Source of the DNA: Haliotis asinina
Lineage: Eukaryota; Mollusca; Gastropoda; Lepetellida; Haliotidae
Length of the DNA stretch: 64,000 bases
Assembly (NCBI RefSeq): GCF_037392515.1
Contig: NC_090288.1
Location: 60,931,673 to 60,995,672 of the forward strand
Direction of reading: 5' to 3'
Made by a program: the position numbers and the translations under genes. The notes under the pieces are model-generated. The model was given only the letters and a program-made list of their open reading frames with translations. It made no database searches and had not been told where the DNA came from. Of this stretch, positions 23,970-36,929 are shown piece after piece. Numbering within the stretch: position 1 is the stretch's first letter; the number at the start of each line of letters is the position of its first letter.

Positions 23970-24190
23970 CTCAACCACCCCCCCCCCCAAACAAAAAAAA
24001 CCCCAACCAACAACAAAAACAAACAAAACAAAAAAAACAAACAAAAAAAACAAACAAACCAAAAAAAACCAAAAAAAACAAAAAACAACAACAATCAACC
24101 CCCCCCAAAAATACAACCCCCCAAAAAAAACCCAACAAAAACAACAACAACAAAACAAAAAACCCAAAAAAGAAAACAAAACAAAAAACT
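23970..24190. repeat. A/C-only low-complexity tract
   Basis: About 220 bp almost purely A and C (runs of C8 and AAAAAAC blocks). The minus strand is G/T-only with several G4-G9 runs. Hydrophobic open frames across it are artefacts. Confidence 0.9.
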
Positions 24191-24199
24191 GAGAACAAA

Positions 24200-25430
24200 A
24201 GACAAAGCATATAAATAAGGAAGAAACTTGGAGGTGATGCTCTTGGGCCTAGTTTACCCAGCTTGCATAAGGTGAAAGGCAGTTATGTAATTATATATCA
24301 AAGTAGCTATATTTTGCAGAAGACAGATTATTAAACTAACAATACTTGGAGACAGTGACATTTGGTCCTCAGGGTTAAGCTGAAGCGCCCATACAAATTA
24401 CAAGTGTAATGGTCTTCGAGCAATGGTCTTCAGTATGATGTTACCCCGAATATACAGGTTACAAAATAACAAAATAACATGAATCAAAATGGCCTTATGG
24501 AATGGATGTTCAAATAAATCCTTTTTGTTGTTAGTTTGGTTTGTAGTTCTCCTTAATGGAAAAATTAAAGAAAAATACCTAAAGAAAATTACTTACAGAA
24601 ATATACCTCCTGCATTCTGACAGATGATTCAGACTACTGATGATTCAATCATTAACTTTACCAATAGTATATAATATCACATTGGTGTTAAAGTGGAAAG
24701 GGGCATTAATGAATGTTTTCGAGTTGATTTAAACATATGGAAACATCCCACTCGGAACAAAATATTTAATCAAAAGTTAAACCTATCCTTCGCCATGGAT
24801 GTGAAATACTGGAACCGATTATTGGTGGTCTGAACTGGTTTAATGTACATGTGACGTGCCGCCTACTAGACTTCTGTGCAAGGCTTACGAAACGTTATTT
24901 AATCTTTACTCAGTAAGTAGGCGGAACTGGATAATGTTAGACATATCATGGTTTTAGTTCAGATCTGGAGTCTACGGATACGTGGGATGTAGGGATTGCT
25001 TTCTTAAAACTTCAAACCAGACTGAAAGAGATTATATTTAACCAAATCAACCTCGGCACATTTGTAACCGACTTTGCAGTATGGATGTACAAAGATAAAT
25101 GTTACAATCTAAAATAAAAATCCTTCAAGGGCAGAAACGGGCTGCAATGAAATGATATTTTGATAAAAATACCCTATATCATGTCGTGTGCACGTTTACA
25201 GACCCGAGACCTTTCATACAATGCATATTTGAATTTAAATAACGATAAGAAACCTCTCACCTGACTTGTCACAATGGACTGCATGAACCTCACTCGAAGA
25301 CGATATCATAATCTAGGCGTTGTTAGTTCTTGTCAAGCACGATAAATATACATTTTCACTTAATGAACGCAAAGTACCTTTTACGCAGCTTTCGTGATAA
25401 AGTGAAAACATTCTCCGGAAATCTACAAAC
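24200..25430. other. No gene seen
   Basis: AT-rich intron DNA between LINE debris and the copy B promoter. I see no exon, repeat family or RNA gene here. Confidence 0.5.
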
Positions 25431-25586
25431 TATATTACTATCGTAAATTTGCATTAATCCCAAAATGTAATAAATGATTTCCTATTACAAGGTAACTGGA
25501 TATTCGTTTCAGTAAACAATACATTGAAAATAAGAAAAAAATACATTTCAGATTTTAAATGGTAGGAGAGTAAAAAGCCCAAATAC

Positions 25587-25648
25587 CTGTCGTGTTTAAA
25601 TGCTGGGAAGACTACTCTAAGTTCAGTGACTCCCTACCCCTATTTATA
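25587..25648 (-). promoter_or_regulatory. Core promoter and 5' UTR exon of copy B
   Basis: Minus-strand TATAAATA at 25641-25648 with TTATCACAG directly upstream and CCTATCCTGT a few bases further up. The UTR exon ends ACACGACAG at 25587, followed by a GT donor at 25585-25586. The promoter matches that of copy A over the core and for at least 100 bp upstream. Confidence 0.75.
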
Positions 25649-25999
25649 CTGTGATAAGGAACAGGATAGGCTTCAGACGCTCACCTGACAATTTAACGCT
25701 GGTTCAAATTTTGGATACAGGGCAATTTTTCGTACTGATTTTACTCTGAAGACTCTGTTTAGGATCACGAGGAATATTATTGCCACAGTGTCAGTGTCGC
25801 AACCATATATTAAACCTTACTTACTCACTCAATCTCTCGCTCACCCGATCCCCCCACCCACAGACCCACTCACTCACTAACTCACGTAACCACTAGCCCA
25901 CCCGCTCCAGCATTCACATACAAGACATGAACATAAGTAATCAAGCTGTGCAATCAACCATGCTAGTATGTACTACTGGACCCTTTATTGCATAAATGT

Positions 26000-28150
26000 A
26001 GCCCGTACAGTCACAATACTGTGACTGTCGGAGACTTCGGGTAAGCCAATCCCAGCTGTTATCTGGAAGAACATGTGCTGGCTCATATTTTAGTAAAGTC
26101 TCAATTTATACGTAAGAATTTGAACAGAGATAAGATTAGGCAAGGCGGAGAGTGTGTGATATGTTGTGCGTCATCACACGACCTGTATGCATGTCCTGTA
26201 TATGGAAAACTACACGTCGAGCTTACATATCATGAAGTCTTTGGGATCTGTGGTCAGGTATGTCTTTGTTAAACATTAAAACCGCTGTCATACAAAAGAC
26301 TCTATGTGTTTTAAATTTCGATATCTTTCAAGATCATCTGTACGCTGAATACTCAGTGAAGTTCACTGACATGGAGCTTCTTCAGCTGACAGGTTTGATA
26401 TAGAACTGTGGCTCTATACTTTGATAATGCTCTTATGTATAACTGAGTTTGAACTATAAGTTGGTTCGGAACCTTCCGTTATTATGCACAAAATATTGAG
26501 ACACAGAATCAGCAAATCTGATTGCCCGACTCTACCTATATATAGTATAGTAAGCTATGGCAATATCAAACCCAGGAAGACTCATATTATGTTCGTTATG
26601 ATTGTGCGTCGTTTTAGCACTTCCACTAAATTATAAAGGCCACGAAACAGTTCGTAGTAACTACATTTAGGAGAGAAACATCATGTGTTGGCCAATTTCC
26701 AGGTGTTATTGAGTATTTGAAGCACGGGAATATTTCATTTGGAACCGACGGCGTCAGCCAACACATGATGTTTATCGACATTGTAAACAAAAAAGTAAAC
26801 CAAAGGGGTTTTACTGTCTGCACTCATTTACATCGAGTAGGGGTACAGCAGTGAAGTGTCATCAGCTGGCCGTTTCAACTGGTTCCCATGGTAGCATCTG
26901 GAGTTGCTCATTTCTGACGTCATTCTAACTTTGCGTCACAATATGATTTGAATGACGTCACCACTGTTGATGACACAACAAAACAATTGTTTACGTGTCA
27001 ATACGCGGTAAATAGTCTTGCAGTTTCCGGGAATCTAACACCATTTGATCATGTTTTTCAACCAATCAGATTACAGAACACAGGGACTTTTGGTTTACAA
27101 TTCCCTGTACACATCGGTTATGTGAATAAAACATAAATAATTTGCATCACAGTGAGCAGTCACGTTTACTCGAAACTGTCTTGAAAACGATTGGAGAAAC
27201 TGTATCGAATATCGTACTCTTCAATATATGTTGCTGTCCACATATGCTTGTTCTGACTTCCCTCTTCTAAAAATGCCACTCAACGAAAAATTGAGGTTGT
27301 TAAAAAATTATAGCTCTAGTTGTTTAATCTGCTCTTATTCACGTGAACCATTTCTCACTACTGCAACCAAACTAGTTTTGGGTGAGACAGAACTAGAGGA
27401 TGTCAACATAGCAATATTAAACTTGCTCTGATTAAGGAACATGCAGGTCAAGAAGCCCAACCACACAACCTTGTCAGTTGTCACTTACGACAAACATATC
27501 TTGCTGTAGACCCAACCCGACCAGGACCTCGCAGTGTTTTGAGGTAATCCAAGTTGAAATTATATACCACTATGTCATGTGAAACTGGCGCTTTTTCTCC
27601 ATTGTTCTAACCGATTCAAATGATAGTCCTTTTGAACGCCCTATTCTTGACATGTGAAAATGTAAGCTGAGTACTTTCCGAGAGGGGCTCACAGATGATG
27701 AAAAGTAGCAAATATTAGTCATGCTATTAATTAAATCCATGATATTTGGTTTGATAGATGGTTAAACAGTACACTGTCCTTTCAAACGTTGACTGACGAA
27801 AACTCTATGCGATGCATGTGGTAAATATTGCACAACTCAACTTGTGGCATCCCCATTTAGGGTTTACAGAACTAATCTATCACTGTAAAGTTGTGCGTAA
27901 GAACTAGTTTGTTGGACATAATTCACAATGACTTGAATCACGAACCAGCTGAACATTATTCATTTCACAGTTCACAGTTCCCAGCTATATGCGGAGTAAC
28001 ACGAAACCAGTGGACAGTCCCTGCAGACAGATGATGTTCTGTCTGACCATAGCCAACCAAACCAAACTTTAAAATATCTGAGTACAACCGTCTATTTAGA
28101 GATGAGTGACTGCCCCTGTCGTCTTGCAGTGACTATGACGGGTTAGCTGG
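26000..28150. other. Segment duplicated from the copy A upstream region
   Basis: 26190-26640 resembles 6060-6470, and 27130-27465 resembles 7015-7240 in the same order (for example CATCACAGTGAGC, GGTGAGACA, CTCTGATT). These lie the same distance upstream of the copy A and B promoters, so the duplication covered at least 3 kb of upstream DNA. A perfect 17-bp inverted repeat, AACATCATGTGTTGGC-type, lies at 26676-26692 and 26757-26773. No coding exon is evident. Confidence 0.55.
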
Positions 28151-28195
28151 ATTCAATGTGGTCTAAATATATGTTCTTTATCCGATCTAATGTAT

Positions 28196-28252
28196 ATCAT
28201 CATCATCATCATCATCGTCGTCGTCGTCGTCGTCGTCGTCATCGTCGTCATC
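28196..28252. repeat. (ATC)n/(GTC)n microsatellite
   Basis: A run of CAT/ATC triplets followed by GTC/CGT triplets, about 57 bp, intergenic. Confidence 0.9.
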
Positions 28253-28859
28253 ACCTTTACTTCCTCATCTGCAGGAGATTAGATGCGCGTTACATCAACA
28301 AGACAGCATTTGTGTATATATTAAGAAGAGTGTTAATATACTGATAGAGAAATATGACGTGATAGAGATAAGGTAGAAGTGGTTGAGGCAGCACACATGT
28401 GTTACGGCTAATAATTTGCCGTGACAAAAAGACACACGGAGCCACTAGGTCCAGTCGGTATGGGCTTGTGAAGTATTTTTGCTCCATAGCCCACCACTAC
28501 ACATGCCCATTGGAATAGCTTCATAGTACACAGGGACCACTTTAACACAAGTCATTCCACATTACAACATTTGTGTCACAACCGTATGAACAGCATTCCA
28601 TTAATGAAGACTGAGTGACCTGTTTAAACACGGGTATGTGCAGAGGCCATGCACCTTTCCCACTTTGCCTTTTGGCATTGAAGTTGTAATTACCACAGAT
28701 TTTCACCTTATTTACAGTTGATCGTGACATAGTGCTTATTCACAAGATATAGTTTACAGCAATTATGTTTTTAATTTAATATAATGTCAGTCATTAGCAG
28801 GCAATTAAGACGTATAATGCTGCAGTATCACTGTTTATTTTTAATATTTTGAATTAGAA

Positions 28860-30700
28860 TGTTCATGAGTAGGAATGTTCTAATTGGCCGTTTCTGTAGT
28901 CCCCAACCTGTTTGGCAGTCAGTTCAGACTTCAAATGTTCACAGAATTTGCTTCCATGGCGTATAAGTTTACTCTTCATACTGGGGCTTTTCTCATAGTC
29001 CTTCTGACTGGCAACCACCTTGTCCATTTGATCAAGTGATCGCACAGCCCAACTTGAAGGTTTGACCTCAGAATGGTCGCCCTTGTCGATTGCTAATGTC
29101 CCTGTTCCACTGCTGAGCATGTGAATTGTCGAAGAATCCCGCCAATCATGTTCCGTGTGAAGTTTACATTCTATGGCAAAGAAATTCTCAGTGATCCATT
29201 GGCAGCTTCACATTTGTGTGTGTCTGTGTACAGTTTCATTTGTTCGACAACTTCCACGGTTAACTTCATTTTGTGAATTTCTTTAAGAAAGTGTTTATCA
29301 TTGTCATCCATGTTAATATGAGTGATACTGTTGCAGCCGAGGAACACCACTGTATGTGTTACACCACAGCCACACACAACCGAGTATTGGACACACTTGG
29401 GACAATCGCCGTTATAGCACAGAAGGGTGACTTCGAGAACTCTGGGTAAAATACCACGAAGTGTTTTCATGTCACCTGCATGATCTGTCATTAGTCTTTT
29501 AGAAGGTTGCAGCGTGCTTTGACATCCTGACTCAGCACCTTCTTTGTTTCCGTTTTATGTTTTCACGAAAAGTGGCACGGAACGTATTTGGATTGAAATC
29601 TGCCCTGTAACATTGTCGGAATTGTCCCTAAGCCAAGTGGTTGGGGTCAACTAACCTTTACACCTTCCAAATAGCATCCAGCACTTTCAGAGCTTTGTCT
29701 ATACTACCTGCAGACTTCGAATCTCCATCAGTCGCGGCATACTTTATCCTTGTCAGCAAACACTGTAGTGCGAGCTGACTTGCTATGTCCTCTCCCATAT
29801 TGAACTCGGAGAATGCAGTGAAGGCTGACATGTTCAGAGTACAGTGTGGGTGGTCCCCTGGACATTTCACATCCGTGCCTTTTCCTTTCAGCCAGGCACC
29901 AGTCCAGCAGAGCGTATTCTGGAATGATGCTTTGATGATGAACTTCTTGTCAGTAACAGTTTCGCAGGCGATACTGATTGCTTGTGATGCATTCTGCCCA
30001 GGCTGCTTGATACTGTCGTATCTGCGTCCATAGCAATGTTCATCTCGCATGGCATTACCTCCTGAGATTAATTTCTTTCACTAGTTTCACCTTTTCTGCA
30101 TATTCTCAGTGTTAATTTCAGTTACAGCCTTAGGCACCTTCTTGGAGGTGCTCTGCCTACTGTTACTGTCTTAGGGTGGAATGTCCATGTTGGCCATAAG
30201 TAACCCTGCTCTCGTATTTCCCATAGGTGTGTCTTTTAGACCCAAGGCAAGTCCGACATTAGGTGCTGCTGGGTTTGGTCCAGGTTTACTAGTCTCAATT
30301 TCTTTGTATAACTCCCTATTTTCTCTCCTTGCCTATCTGCAGCTGAGGGTCGTCACATTCAGTGGATGCTGAATGTTATAACCGCAGTGCTGTGTTCCAT
30401 GCTTCGGCCACCTTTTCATTGTCCCTCCTAGTCATCTTTGCTGGACTCTTGTTTCGGGTCATGCTTGCTGGCTGAAGTGGGCCGCAACAGCCTCCTGAAG
30501 TAGAGATGCCATCGCTGTCAGGTGTTTATAGCCCAGTATGTTCCAGCCTCGACTTGGTGAGAGGTCTTTTGCACTCAACCTAGTGACAGTTTTGGGTATC
30601 ATATCTCGAACAGAACTAATGAACTCAAGAGCACAAGACCTACCTATATATCCCATCTCTGTGGAAATGGATTTATGCCAAAAATGAACTCTCAAGTGCT
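28860..30700 (-). mobile_element. Broken Mutator-like DNA transposon (transposase fragments)
   Basis: Four minus-strand fragments in consistent order: 30459-30695, 29658-30050, 29171-29491 and 28863-29120. The second reads K-Q-P-G-Q-N-A-S-Q-A-I … N-T-L-C-W-T-G-A-W-L-K-G-K-G and T-D-G-D-S-K-S-A; the third reads D-M-K-T-L-R-G-I-L-P-R-V-L, C-Y-N-G-D-C-P-K-C and N-M-D-D-N-D-K-H. I know this combination from the Mutator-like transposase family common in corals and molluscs. At least three frame breaks. It lies between the 3' end of copy C and the promoter of copy B. Confidence 0.7.
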
Positions 30701-31074
30701 ATGGATACAGCATGGTGTAAAAGGAGAATAAGTCAAGTTGTGTATGAGTTACGTCTTTCCAATTTCCTGTGAGAGTTACATAGTGTCTGGGCCTAGTACT
30801 GATGAAACTGTAATTAATTTGCAGACTTTTTCCTTGGCCCCCAATGTGCATTGTTATTGACACCAGCCTTCCAGCCCGACTTCAAGGTTGTTTAGCTTGT
30901 TTCGGCTCGACAATTCCATTGTTGACAAAATCAAAATCGAGTTGCTCAACCCAGGGTGATATTTTGCTGGTTAAGTGACAAGAGGCAGCCTATGAACGAT
31001 ATTAATTATGGTGGATTGGCATGTCACTGTAGATAGCAAGGAAGGAAAATAATTTTGTCTGAGGCCTGATATTT

Positions 31075-31240
31075 CAGCAATGTGGCGACTGGACCAGACA
31101 ATCCAGTGCTTAACAACATGATCTACGATCTGTGCTGCTGTGGTACGATGACGTGTCAACCAAGTCGCCGTGCCTGCGTCAGGAGCCTCTTGCGACAGGC
31201 ATTGGTTTTGAAGATCATTTCTAATCAGAACTTCACGGGT
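31075..31240 (+). mobile_element. Decayed SINE copy
   Basis: Carries CTGGACCAGACAATCCAGTG and GACGTGTCAACCAAGTCGCC with losses. It directly adjoins the copy C 3' end. Confidence 0.65.
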
Positions 31241-31294
31241 TTCACTGCAAATGAACAATGATGAAAAACGATCTATTTCATGGAAAGCAATAAT

Positions 31295-31300
31295 TTTATT
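31295..31300 (-). terminator. Polyadenylation signal of copy C
   Basis: Minus-strand AATAAA in a stretch similar to the 3' ends of copies B and D (flank reads ATCTAATTACACATTTGAAT on the plus strand, nearly as at copy D). It gives a 3' UTR of about 0.63 kb. Confidence 0.6.
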
Positions 31301-31439
31301 CACAACTTGCAGAGGGCATATCTGTAAAGAAAGGAATGATATCTAATTACACATTTGAATGAACATTGATAATTTGGAAGGAGTGGGGATTAGGCACTGG
31401 CATTGAATTCGATATGCAGTTTTGTTCCTTTGGTGGGTG

Positions 31440-31570
31440 CAAATGTCTCTATGCCGCTTTTAGCAATATTCCAGCAATATCACCACTGTTGACACAAGAA
31501 ATGGGCCACACACATTGTACACATGTGAGCAATAGAATCCGGGTTTTCGGCGGGACGAGTGGATGCTAAA
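31440..31570 (-). mobile_element. Decayed tRNA-type SINE fragment
   Basis: Contains GCTTTTAGCAATATTCCAGC, GGGCCACACACATTGTACAC and GAATCCGGG, the reverse complement of the tRNA-headed SINE whose other copy is at 52787-52890. Confidence 0.5.
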
Positions 31571-31921
31571 AGGCTACCTCACCGCCCCTAGTTGCAGGTT
31601 GTCGTTCTGTAGATAGTTCCAGAGGTCGGTAATCGTGAATTCAAATAACAGCTTTGCAGTGGTTCTCTTTCTTGATATGAGCACATGATAGAGTGTTTGA
31701 TTAATTTGTTAACTTCGAAAACCTGCATCACCCAGGTAGAAATACCATGACTCAACCAAATCAATATTCAACATAGCTTTTATCCGGCTCAATCAGTCCA
31801 TTGTCGAACAATATCTTAGTGTCAGTGCAATGTCACACATTACTTGTTTCTTTGTGACATAACTGGGCTCTTTATGGCATTACCTGCAGTAGGTAAGGCT
31901 GTCGACATGGAATCGACTGGA

Positions 31922-34497
31922 TCAGACAGCGCTACCGGTGGTTGCTAGAGAAGCCTCATACTCCAGATGCTGTAAAATCCAAGCAAGTGCCAGTCAAAAC
32001 CAACTGTCGTTCTCTTTTAATTTCTGTTTCTTCTCTTTAGGATCAGACGCAATTTCAGGTAATATAGAACAGATAATATAGAATGACTTATAGAAAGGTT
32101 TCTATGCCTATGCCGTTCATCTAAGGTTATAAGGTTAGTCTCTACGTTAAAGTCTATCTGTCGATCTGTTGAATGGAATCATGCAGCAACTGACTTGATA
32201 TGAGAACGCTAGGATGCACGTGTGAAGTGCTTGTAGCTATTTTCAAAATATGCTTTTGACAGACCTGGTTAAATTTAGATGTTCCACATACAAGTTGAAT
32301 CAAGAGTATGTTTTAATTGTACACAAGCCATTTTTAATCATTGCAATATTTCGGTGTCTATATTGATTAAAATATCACGAGGTAAATAGTACATAAATGA
32401 TCTCTATGACATCAGTTTTTTCTTTTCGATCATTATTTCACGTGCTTGTTTTCACAATAGAAACCTGATATGCTATTTTGAAACAGAATAATTCTGTCCC
32501 GTTTCGGTAAGCATCAAAATGGATATTGGTTGCTTATCGTTGATGATTTACACGTTTATAATATCAGTGTGTAGATTTAATAGACCGAGCAGTTTCTTCT
32601 GTGACTAGATGGCGATTTTATTGATCTATTCAAACCATGTTTGAGATTGGAGAAATAATTGTGCGTCTATCCTTACCCTGATGATCAACTGGTCAATGTC
32701 GTGAGCTTCATCATCGTCAATTTCTGCAAGAAATTCGAACAAATGAGTCTGACACTGGCGTTCTCCCCTTTAATGACCAGCTCAGGGGGTGTCAGTAGAT
32801 ATGAAGGTCAGTGAGAACAGGTTCAGAAAAGCACCAGACGAAAGGGAGGGATTTCCTGATAGCTTTACACTGAAGACTAAAATGAACACGCCATGTGTTT
32901 CTGTTATCCTGGTGTTAATAGGACATCTGAAAAGTTGAGATGTTTGTCATTTCTCATTTTCCACTAAGATCCTATGAAGCTGAAGAACGGTCAGTTATCT
33001 AAATCTCAGTCTAATAAGACACTGTGTTTTCGTGTCCAAGTCATGCAGCTCATATACATACGTGCCATGAGGTCCAGGACGGGACCATAGCCCGTCTTTT
33101 CAATGAACTGTGTAAGGGTATTGTGTTCAGCAGCATACACTATCTGCAAGAACATCTGCATGTCGGCGGGAGAGAGATCGTCGTCAATCTTGTGTATCAG
33201 TTGAAGGTCTCTCATGAAGTTAAACAGGTCACTGCCAGTCTGTCGTTTCTGATGAAGGGACATATTTCAGTACTTGTCTTATTTTGTACACCGAAACAGT
33301 GGGTGCTTTAGAATATCCAAATATTATTAGGCTAACAATCGCAGCTTGAGGTATTAAAATCCTTCTGTAACAGTGAAGTTCAGAAGTAAGCTTTGCTAAA
33401 AACAATTGTTATTGTAACTGAAGGAGAAAAATTAGATGCATTGCAACAAACGTTTGAAAGTGAGGTATTATATGTATGCCTCGTAATCGCTCATCATTAT
33501 ATCCATATCAGGAAATGTACAATAGCTGACATTATCTACATTCTACATTTCATGGCAACACAGTATCCATTACCTTCTATATATACAGCATTAAGCATTA
33601 AGAATCAATTAAAATATGTCATACAAAGCGACGTTTAAGAATTGGTAAATATGCCTTAAATAAACCAGGGAATAGAGAAATGTTCATAGCTAGCTAAAGT
33701 TAGGAAACTCCTGTGTGTGTGTGAATGGAAGTTTAAAGGTAACCTGAATCAGGGGTGATTGTTAATCTCATAAGGATTGGTAATCCGTTCCAATCAGCTG
33801 AGACTTTTCGTCAGTGTCCAGAGCTCCAGATAATTTTTGAAGTAATCGGGTGTTTACTCCCATGTCCCATGAGTAACTGTATTTTTGAGGAGTAACTAGC
33901 ATTTTGTATACTCCCACTAGTTTAAAAATTGAGTACTTTTACACACAGTGTCTTATCCTTTTTGAGTAACTGACACTTTTAGATATATGAATACAAATGC
34001 CTCTCAACGCACGTTTTCAGTAATTTTTACCTTGCCAAATACTTGGCAGTCATTTTAAACGCTCAACATGGAAGTCACGTGACTCCCACAGTAAACACGG
34101 GACAGTAGCTACGACTGTGATAGTTCATGTAAATATGGGCATAGCATAAGCGTTGTTAACTCCATGATGAATTATCATATACAAGCCAGTTTAGTTCATT
34201 GATTAAAATACGCAAGGTATTTTAGACGTATTGGGATATATATAAGCGCTTTTTGTACTCCCTGATTTGTAATTAACAGAGTATGTGTATATTTTATTGC
34301 GTGAAATATGCAAATACGCGAGCTATCTGGAGCTCAGGTGTAATTAGAAAAAAACTGTTTCAGACCTCTAGGACAAAGGTTCTCACGAAACGAATCTACT
34401 TACGCCTATGCCTCCATTCAGATGCTGAAACAGAGTATTTAATATTAATATTAGTATTAGTAGCGGTAGTAGCAGCAGTTGTAGGAGCAGAAAAGCT

Positions 34498-34552
<55 letters not shown>

Positions 34553-35983
34553 AAGAAGAAGCAGAGACTATATACACACATTTGTAGTTAAGTTGTTGCG
34601 ATTATGTATGACCAAACAGCGTCATGATACTTACTGCGGCTAGGTAACCTTCAAAGTGGGGAATGTCGTCCTCATCCAAATCTGAAGATGTATCAAACAG
34701 CTAAAGTTCTTGTTAGAGGGTATGTTTCTGTCATAATTGTAAAGATCTATATCAGAGGATCTCCAAAACAGTTACCTTTCCACTTGTGTATACTACATGT
34801 GTAGACAGTCACTTTCTTTCACATCTTTTTGTGTCAATGTCAATGTGAGATACTGTCTGTAGGTAACTAGTGCCTGGTGTCTATGTGAGATACTGCCTGT
34901 AAGTAACTAGTGCCTGGGATCTACATGGGATACTGTCTGTAGGTAACTAGTGCCTGGTGTCTACATGAGATACTGTCTGTAGGTAACTAGTGCCTCGTGT
35001 CTACATGAGATACTGTCTGTAGGTAACTAGTGCCTGGGATCTACATGAGATACTGTCTGTAGGTAACTAGTGCCTGGTGTCTATGTGAGATACTGCCTGT
35101 AAGTAACTAGTGCCTGGGATCTACATGGGATACTGTCTGTAGGTAACTAGTGCCTGGTGTCTACATGAGATACTGTCTGTAGGTAACTAGTGCATGGGGT
35201 CTATGTGAGATACTGTTTGTAGGTAACTAGTGCCTCGTGTCTATGATCAATACTGTCTGTAGGTAACTAGTGCCTCGTGTCTATGTGAGATACTGTCTGT
35301 AGGTAACTAGTGCCTCGGGTCTATGTGAGATACTATCTGTAGGTAACTAGTGCCTGGGGTCTACATGAGATACTGTTTGTAGGTAACTAGTGCCTCGTGT
35401 GTATGTGACATACCCTCCGTAGATAACTAGTGCCTGGTGTCTATGTGAGATACTGTCTGTAGGTAACTAGTACCTCGTGGCTATGTGAGATACTGTGTGG
35501 AGGTAACGAATGCCTGGTGTCTATGTTAAAAACTGTCTGTAGGTAACTAGTGCCTCGTATCTATCTAAGATATTGTCAGTGTATAACTCGTGTCCGTGGC
35601 TCGCGTCCATCAGATAGTATCTGTGTGTAGATAGTGACGTTAGTGTAAAAAGAGTGTTATGAATGATTAAATCAGCTGGGTGGGGCTGCAACTGACCCGA
35701 TCCAGTATACATGAAGACATATTGACATACGATCAATGAGACGAATAATCTTGTCAAACGTTTCTGCTTTGATGAAGGCTGTCAGGGCGGCACTTCCTTG
35801 CTCGGCAGCTGAGATAAGATTTCTGAAGAGTGTCTGTGCGTCCATAGACATATACTGGAACTCGTGACTCTTCTGTATATCCTTCAGGTAGTCCGCGAAT
35901 TTAGAGGGGTCGGTGTAGTCATGGTGGTGATCATCGGCCATGGCGGCCGCCACTAGTACCACAGCAGCAACTAGGAGCTTCAT
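31922..35983 (-). CDS. Copy C of tandem secreted two-module protein family
   Basis: Complete six-exon gene: 35731-35983, 34635-34681, 34404-34424, 33062-33248, 32677-32723, 31922-31969; phases 1, 0, 0, 1, 0. The joined frame is open and encodes 200 residues. A signal peptide (residues 1-16) ends A-M-A, so the mature protein should start D-D-H-H-H. Module 1 is residues 17-107; its last exon is only 21 nt (H-L-N-G-G-I-G). K-R-Q at 108-110 opens module 2, with A-A-E-H-N-T-L-T matching A-A-E-Q-G-S-A-A-L-T of module 1. Exon 5 encodes an acidic stretch (I-D-D-D-E) and exon 6 a short tail, the shortest of the family (15 residues). Exon 1 starts at acceptor CCCTCAG, with ATG 5 nt inside. Secretion is inferred; no known domain is recognised. 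Confidence 0.85.
34497..34553. repeat. (AGT)n microsatellite upstream of copy C exon 3
   Basis: About 17 AGT units ending in AGAAGAAGA. Same intron position as the tracts of copies A and B. Confidence 0.9.
34800..35575. repeat. 40-bp minisatellite in intron 1 of copy C
   Basis: About 18-19 units of a 40-bp repeat built on GTAGGTAACTAGTGCCTGG and TGTCTATGTGAGATACTGTC. Several pairs of variant units recur together, so blocks of two or more units were copied. It fills most of intron 1. Confidence 0.92.
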
Positions 35984-36068
35984 CTTTCTGAGGGAATAAA
36001 ATAAATGTTATGTATATGTCCTGTCTAGCTAGTAAAGTGTCTGGTATAACACGGGATGGGGGGGAAGG

Positions 36069-36071
<3 letters not shown>

Positions 36072-36118
<47 letters not shown>
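36072..36118. repeat. (GA)n microsatellite
   Basis: About 22 GA units, just upstream of copy C exon 1 in its 5' intron. Confidence 0.92.
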
Positions 36119-36120
<2 letters not shown>

Positions 36121-36610
36121 AACAACAGGTGAATAACTACTTCTTTACAGTGAAGGGACGTGTCGGTGATGTTCTAACACTGTCAGCAAATAACGATGGT
36201 GCTGAACCCTACACGCACCGAAACGGTCAAATGAGGCAGTTGTCCATCTGTATGCTGGTATCCTCCCTGACTCCAGCTTACAAAAGACAGTTAAAAGACA
36301 CTCAATGATTGATGTCTCTTGCCTCGACGTCTTGCCTCGTGGTTAAGACGTTACCGACTAAAATACACAGCAAAACCATGTATGAAAGCTGCATTTGAAT
36401 TCTGTCATAAGTTAGTCTAAATTTGGCAACAGTTTTCAATGCCATAACGTGTGGATTTCATAAGCAAAATGAAAATCTAAGTGCATCACACATTGACAAT
36501 CGAAAAATACAAACCATGAACGAAAAGAAATCAAAACAGAACAAAAAACAAAACACATCACATAGTCCCATGCGAAGAATGTAGGTTAGAGCTACCTGAA
36601 AATGTCCCAA

Positions 36611-36672
36611 ACATCTGACTCATTGTCACAAGAATTCATGGCATCTGACTCATTGTCACAAGAATTCATGGC
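36611..36672. repeat. 30-bp direct duplication
   Basis: CATCTGACTCATTGTCACAA plus GAATTCATGG occurs twice head to tail, identical. Confidence 0.85.
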
Positions 36673-36929
36673 AAGAATGACATCACGTATTGCTTGTATG
36701 CGCGATTTAGACAATGTCAAGTACATTCAAGGTAGCAGTTGATAGCACCAGCTGATATAATGGAGGTGCGCCGGTAATGCACTATGTTCATAGTGTGACT
36801 ATCAAGTTAAAATCTTGACCAAGAAAACATGCAAAAACGATTGAGGACAGAATTAATGAATTAACCTATACTGAAGCAAGATGGCTCTTCCGAGAGTCTT
36901 TCGCAGTTACGATAATTCAATTCATTACA

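Noticed and set aside
23810-24210. Phe/Val/Cys/Gly-rich frames suggesting membrane proteins
   Set aside because: Produced by the A/C-only tract; three overlapping frames look alike, which a real gene would not.
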